Source of the DNA: Larkinella arboricola
GTDB lineage: Bacteria; Bacteroidota; Bacteroidia; Cytophagales; Spirosomataceae
Length of the DNA stretch: 64,000 nt
Direction: 5' to 3'
Assembly: GCF_003259745.1 (NCBI RefSeq)
Contig: NZ_QLMC01000002.1
Location: 1-64,000, forward strand
Shown: piece after piece, positions 61,412 to 64,000 of the stretch
Layout of the letters: each line of letters opens with the position of its first letter
Numbering within the stretch: position 1 is the stretch's first letter
Notes under the pieces: generated by a model
The model's input: only the letters and a program-made list of their open reading frames with translations
What the model was told of the DNA's origin: nothing
Database searches by the model: none
Position numbers and translations under genes: made by a program

Positions 61412-61419
61412 TACTTTTG
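61412..61419 (+). promoter_or_regulatory. Candidate -7 element of the GH43 gene
   Basis: TACTTTTG fully matches TAnnTTTG, 28 bases before the ATG at 61447. A -33 TTTG is not evident, although TTTC lies about 28 bases upstream. Confidence 0.4.
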
Positions 61420-61446
61420 TTCACGTTACCGAACCTTAAAAAACGC

Positions 61447-63012
61447 ATGAAGTTTGTCTACATTGGTTTGCTTCTGAGCTTGTTGCTGCCGCCGTGCATG
61501 GCCCAGCCTTCTAAGCCGCAAGCCCCAACGGTTACGTACCGCAATCCGGTTATTGCGGGCGATTTTGCCGATCCGTCGGTGATTCGTGTCGGAACTACGT
61601 ATTATGCGGTGGGAACCTCTTCTGAGTGGGGACCGGCCTACCCGATTTATACCTCGACCGATCTGGTGAACTGGTCGTATGTCGGGCCGGTTTTTGCCTC
61701 GCTGCCCGAGTGGACGATGGGAAGTTACTGGGCGCCGGAGCTATTCCACCGCAACGGTATTTTTTATGTTTATTATACGGCCCGCCGAAAGTCGGACAAA
61801 CGTTCGTACATCGGCGTAGCCACCACACGCGACCTGCGTAAAGGCTTCACGGACCACGGTTTGCTGCTCGAATGGACATCGGAAGCCATTGACGCTTTTA
61901 TCATTGAAGATCAGGGCAAACTGTACATCACCTGGAAAGCCTACGGCCTGGACAAAGGCAAGGCTATTGAACTGCTGGGGGCCGAGTTGTCGCCCGATGG
62001 TCTGAAGGTGACCGGCAAAGCCTTTACCCTGCTGACCGCCGAACCGAACAATTGGGAAGCGGGCGGAGCCGAAGGACAGGCTATTTTTAAACGGGGCCGG
62101 TATTTTTATATGACGTATTCGGGCAACGCGTGTTGCGGAGCCAACTGTAATTATCAGGTCGGGCTGGCGCGGGCCGAAAAGCTTCAGGGACCGTGGGAGA
62201 AATTTGCCGGGAATCCGGTGCTGGTCGGCGACGATACCTGGAAATGCCCCGGCCACGGAACCGTGGTTTCCACGCCCGATAACCGCTATTTTTACCTGCA
62301 TCACGCCTACAACGGGGTTGATTTTACCCAGACTGGTCGGCAGGGCGTTTTAAGTGAACTGGTCTGGAACAACCAGACAGGCTGGCCAGTTTTTCGCTAC
62401 GGAACCGCCACGCCCGCCCAGGCCGAATCGCCCGCCAAAACCGTTCAGAAAAACAAACGGGATGTAACCGTCGATTTTGCCAACCAGACGACGGACGTGC
62501 CCTGGGTGTGGGACGTTAGCCAGCCGAAACCAGCATTTGCTGTCGAATCCGGGGCGCTACAACTGCAAAATACCGGCTCACAACCCGCCGGGAGTTTTCT
62601 GGGGCTGGTAATCAAAAACGGCACGTATTTACTCTCGGCTACGGTGGACCCCAAACCCGATGTGCTGCAAAGCGTCAGTTTGTACGGCGACGCCAAAAAC
62701 GCCCTGGGGCTGGGTGTCCGCGAGGGAACGCTGGAACTCTGGCAGGTGAAGGACGGGGTGCGGCAGGTGCTGAAATCCCAGCCGTTGCCCGCTACTTCGG
62801 CTCCGGTTACGCTGCAACTCAAAAGCCGTTTCGGCCAGTTTTACGATTTTTACTGGATACTGGGAGGAGACAAACCCAAACCATTCACCTCCTCGCCGGT
62901 CGATGGGGCTTTTCTGCCCCGCTGGGACCGGGCTCCGCGGGTGGGCCTGAGTGTTTCGGGCGAACAGCAAGGTAGCGGCTCGGTGCGGTCGGTTGATTTA
63001 CGGTATGAGTAA
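61447..63012 (+). CDS. GH43 family glycoside hydrolase, exported
   Basis: A 521-residue enzyme (signal about 1-19, PPCMAQ). The five-bladed GH43 propeller opens with YRNPVIAGDFADPSVI, where D42 is the catalytic base, followed by SYWAPELFHRNGIFYVYYTA and EGQAIFKRGRYFYMTYSGNACC with the later glutamate and aspartate positions plausible. The C-terminal 170 residues form an appended beta-sandwich. Activities in the family include arabinofuranosidase, xylosidase and galactosidase; I cannot choose among them. The ATG at 61447 is preferred over 61417 because the signal peptide begins there. It diverges from the YwqK-like gene. Confidence 0.93.
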   Translation: MKFVYIGLLLSLLLPPCMAQPSKPQAPTVTYRNPVIAGDFADPSVIRVGTTYYAVGTSSEWGPAYPIYTSTDLVNWSYVGPVFASLPEWTMGSYWAPELFHRNGIFYVYYTARRKSDKRSYIGVATTRDLRKGFTDHGLLLEWTSEAIDAFIIEDQGKLYITWKAYGLDKGKAIELLGAELSPDGLKVTGKAFTLLTAEPNNWEAGGAEGQAIFKRGRYFYMTYSGNACCGANCNYQVGLARAEKLQGPWEKFAGNPVLVGDDTWKCPGHGTVVSTPDNRYFYLHHAYNGVDFTQTGRQGVLSELVWNNQTGWPVFRYGTATPAQAESPAKTVQKNKRDVTVDFANQTTDVPWVWDVSQPKPAFAVESGALQLQNTGSQPAGSFLGLVIKNGTYLLSATVDPKPDVLQSVSLYGDAKNALGLGVREGTLELWQVKDGVRQVLKSQPLPATSAPVTLQLKSRFGQFYDFYWILGGDKPKPFTSSPVDGAFLPRWDRAPRVGLSVSGEQQGSGSVRSVDLRYE

Positions 63013-63039
63013 ACCGGTTTTCAGGGCAAGCCACCGGTT
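63012..63039. terminator. Weak hairpin at convergent gene ends
   Basis: AACCGGT (63012-63018) pairs with ACCGGTT (63033-63039) over a 14-base loop that includes the stop codon of the leftward gene. It may end transcription from both sides. Confidence 0.3.
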
Positions 63040-64000
63040 ATTTCCTTCAGGTAATCGAAGAAGGCTTTTTTGCGCGGGGAGCTGATCTGCCAGTTGATCG
63101 GCGGGGATTGATAACCGTCGTTGAAGCCTTCGTCCTTCATGCGGTAATCGAAAAGGCCCCAGGATGCGTAGGCACTGGTGGCAGCCTGAAAGTTGTTAGC
63201 CGGTTTGTCGAAGTCGAAATGGTCGTCTTCGTTAAACACAATGGGCATGGGGCGGTAACCGGCTACGGCGCGGGTCTGCTGCACCATTTCCGCAATCCGG
63301 GCCGGATCTTTCACGCCATTACCGTGGAGGAGCAGAAAGTCGGCTTCGTGCACGACGTTCTCCCGAGGAATCTTGCCTCCGCTATAGCTGGTACTGACCA
63401 GAAACCGGTGGCCCCGGATTTTTTTGGCTTTCACCCGTTGAATGAGTTCGTGTACGCGCTCCGGTTTCAGAATGTCGTGGTCGTACCGGATGTCGCACTC
63501 GTTGTTAATTTCGATCAGGACATTGCGGTAACCTAGGTCGGCCAGCGTTTCGATAATATTGTCAACGGAGCGGATGATAGCGGCTTCGTTTTTCAGGTAT
63601 TGATCCTGCCCGAAATAAAACAGCCCTACGATTACGACCATGCCCAGTTCGTCGGCTTTGTCCAGAATCTTTTTCAACCGATTATAATAATGTGGATTCC
63701 AGGTGCCATCGGGGTTAAACATGGAGTTGACCCACGGTTGGTGTTCGACAGAATAGCCTTCCGGACTGCCACCCTGCAAGTTGAGGGTAAAGGCCAGCAA
63801 ACCGTGGGCTTTCCAGACGGGCATGGCGGCTATGAATTCGTCGGTATTGCGGTTGGCGTCCCAGGTTTTGGTGTCGGGATACGCCCACCGGGAACGGCTT
63901 TCGGTGTTTTGGTCATCGAAAATCCCCTGCACCAGACGCGCATTAGGCAGTAAACCCTCAATCCTGTAGCCGTTCCAGCTACGGCCCTGAAACGTCGGTT
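63021..64000 (-). CDS. Clan-A-like glycoside hydrolase, N-terminus cut by window edge
   Basis: The frame is open from the right edge to a TGA at 63021, about 325 residues; a GTG at 63932 is not the true start because homologous-looking sequence (FQGRSWNGYRIEGLLPNARL) continues upstream. It looks like a TIM barrel of GH clan A: VLIEINNECDIRYDHD contains the Asn-Glu acid/base, and MPIVFNEDDHFDFD is at the position of a late active-site loop. The C-terminus runs RMKDEGFNDGYQ...PRKKAFFDYLKEI. Possibly cellulase- or GH5-like. It is convergent with GH43 and could be part of the same glycan-degrading region. Confidence 0.6.
   Translation of the reverse strand, partial: PTFQGRSWNGYRIEGLLPNARLVQGIFDDQNTESRSRWAYPDTKTWDANRNTDEFIAAMPVWKAHGLLAFTLNLQGGSPEGYSVEHQPWVNSMFNPDGTWNPHYYNRLKKILDKADELGMVVIVGLFYFGQDQYLKNEAAIIRSVDNIIETLADLGYRNVLIEINNECDIRYDHDILKPERVHELIQRVKAKKIRGHRFLVSTSYSGGKIPRENVVHEADFLLLHGNGVKDPARIAEMVQQTRAVAGYRPMPIVFNEDDHFDFDKPANNFQAATSAYASWGLFDYRMKDEGFNDGYQSPPINWQISSPRKKAFFDYLKEITGGLP

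Noticed and set aside
1-64000. CRISPR arrays, tRNA/rRNA genes, insertion sequences, phage genes
   Set aside because: No regularly spaced direct repeats, no cloverleaf or rRNA-like sequence, and no transposase or phage protein were seen.

Overview
The window comes from a Bacteroidota chromosome. Two SusC/SusD pairs with an ECF sigma factor and FecR, a TMEM260-type DUF2723 protein, many secreted glycan and phosphoester hydrolases, and promoters of the Bacteroidota type (TAnnTTTG) all point that way. Gene content and the moderately high GC suggest Cytophagales, perhaps a Spirosoma/Larkinella-like genus; the genus is a guess. I found no rRNA, tRNA, CRISPR array, insertion sequence or prophage.

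Layout. 0-10 kb is mostly core: an unrecognised gene cut by the left edge, an outer-membrane barrel, a secreted M3 metallopeptidase, DUF2723, a small unknown protein, dnaJ and grpE, and queG. 10-16 kb is a sugar/sugar-acid catabolic module built around a divergent intergenic region: TIM-barrel isomerase, SDR, MDR dehydrogenase and a UlaD-like decarboxylase on the minus strand, an HpcH/HpaI aldolase and a Gfo/Idh/MocA oxidoreductase on the plus strand. 16-32 kb is a glycan region that looks directed at N-acetylhexosamine: sialidase-fold protein, NagX/HGSNAT-like acyltransferase, GH20 hexosaminidase, FucP/NagP-type MFS transporter, a XylR-type regulator and a DUF1080 protein. It is bracketed by two paralogous secreted enzymes of unclear glycosidase family.

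32.8-52 kb is almost entirely minus strand: ECF sigma factor, FecR, SusC with an STN domain, SusD, a second SusC/SusD pair, then a PqaA-like hydrolase, a metallophosphatase, a glycerophosphodiesterase and a Tat-exported TIM barrel, with another purple-acid-phosphatase-like gene upstream of the sigma factor. I read this as a Sus-type locus that may take up organophosphate rather than plain glycan. 52-59 kb holds two diverged paralogues with an N-terminal propeller-like part and a C-terminal helical (alpha/alpha) part, with a ChbG-like deacetylase and a sialidase-family protein between them. 59-64 kb has a DUF2490 protein, a small lipoprotein, a YwqK/TonB-C-like protein, a GH43 enzyme and a clan-A-like glycosidase cut by the right edge.

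Between genes there is an unusual density of long inverted repeats. One dispersed family (about 3.5, 25.7, 27.0 and 54.6 kb) shares CAGAG/CTCTG-rich arms; a second (12.0 and 16.0 kb) shares GACAAG-rich arms. Other palindromes act as probable terminators between convergent genes. The observations I rate highest are the paralogous propeller/helical enzymes, the Sus-phosphatase locus, the paired enzymes with GGDP where GH20 has GGDE, and the repeat families.
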